From positions 1-21,043 of the forward strand of contig CAYJLW010000072.1 in NCBI GenBank assembly GCA_964370965.1: a stretch of DNA of 21,043 nt. The letters are read 5' to 3'. The notes beneath the pieces were generated by a model. It was not told where the DNA came from, did not search any database, and saw only the letters and a list, made by a program, of their open reading frames with translations. Shown here piece by piece: positions 20,891 through 21,043 of the stretch. The number at the start of each line of letters is the position of its first letter. The stretch's first letter is position 1. This stretch comes from CAYJLW01 sp964370965. GTDB lineage: Bacteria; Actinomycetota; Acidimicrobiia; UBA2766. A program made the translations under genes and the position numbers.

Positions 20891-20948
20891 GCCGACGGGC
20901 CAACGGGCCCCCGACCCACCGGCGCTCTCCCGATCACAGCCCGTCGGC
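20891..20948 (+). terminator. Perfect 10-bp inverted repeat just after the zinc-ribbon gene
   Basis: GCCGACGGGC (20891-20900) and GCCCGTCGGC (20939-20948) are exact reverse complements 38 nt apart, starting 4 nt after the stop codon. Inside, GGGCC (20897-20901) can pair with GGCCC (20906-20910) as a competing small hairpin. No T-tract follows, so this would be a U-less structure of the sort often proposed for high-GC actinobacteria, or a 3'-end stabiliser. Confidence 0.4.
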
Positions 20949-20979
20949 GAGCCGCACGGCGACGGGGACCTCCTCCCGA

Positions 20980-20998
20980 GGCCGGGCTCCGCCCGGCC
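20980..20998. terminator. Strong GC hairpin, probable transcription terminator
   Basis: GGCCGGGC (20980-20987), loop TCC, GCCCGGCC (20991-20998): a perfect 8-bp all-GC stem with a 3-nt loop, about 95 nt after the zinc-ribbon stop. It is the tightest hairpin seen in the window's intergenic DNA. It lacks a T-tract and could act in either direction. Confidence 0.5.
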
Positions 20999-21043
20999 GG
21001 AACGGCGCGCATGTCCCACGGCGGCCGGGTCCGAAGGGGGGTT

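Noticed and set aside
1..21043. Search for CRISPR arrays, transposases, integrases, tRNA or rRNA genes, toxin-antitoxin or phage-defence modules
   Set aside because: None seen. There are no regularly spaced direct repeats, no recombinase motifs and no tRNA-like sequence; all long frames are explained by conserved core genes or their shadows.

Overview
The window is a compact, very GC-rich (roughly 70% by eye) stretch of bacterial core chromosome. GTG starts, 1-8 nt gene overlaps or gaps, and the gene order pdxS-pdxT-yebC-ruvCAB ... yajC-secD-secF-apt-rel-MBL hydrolase-hisS-aspS point to an actinobacterium (Actinomycetota). The same set in nearly the same order is known around the rel locus of Mycobacterium tuberculosis. 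A lower rank cannot be assigned from the sequence alone. A deep, non-mycobacterial lineage is plausible, because ppiB is missing between rel and the MBL gene and an unfamiliar M1-like protein sits between ruvB and yajC.

Layout. Plus strand, left edge: the 3' part of a membrane-anchored DUF4349 protein (to 840), a 223-nt gap, then nadA (1064-2161). Minus strand, 19857 down to 2181: sixteen genes in one direction with no large gap, namely pdxS, pdxT, yebC, ruvC, ruvA, ruvB, a membrane-anchored M1-peptidase-like protein without catalytic motifs, yajC, secD, secF, apt, rel, an MBL hydrolase, hisS, aspS and rarA. nadA and rarA converge with 19 nt between their stops. Plus strand, right edge: a zinc-ribbon membrane protein (20038-20886) divergent from pdxS, followed by strong GC hairpins.

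How the genes fit together. PdxS/PdxT make pyridoxal 5'-phosphate. YebC assists translation. RuvABC process Holliday junctions, and RarA acts at stalled forks at the other end of the run. YajC-SecD-SecF are the accessory part of the Sec translocon. Apt salvages adenine. Rel makes and degrades (p)ppGpp in response to uncharged tRNA, and HisRS and AspRS, which charge tRNA, lie just downstream. Many junctions overlap (GTGA at ruvC/ruvA, ruvA/ruvB and secD/secF; ATGA at yajC/secD; TAGTG at secF/apt; TGATG at MBL/hisS), so translational coupling is likely.

I found no mobile element, CRISPR array, tRNA, rRNA or defence system. This is an ordinary housekeeping region. The points most worth a second look are the catalytically empty M1-like membrane protein, the oppositely charged cytoplasmic tails of YajC and SecF, the tRNA-Asn-permissive signature in AspRS, and several perfect inverted repeats at intergenic junctions.
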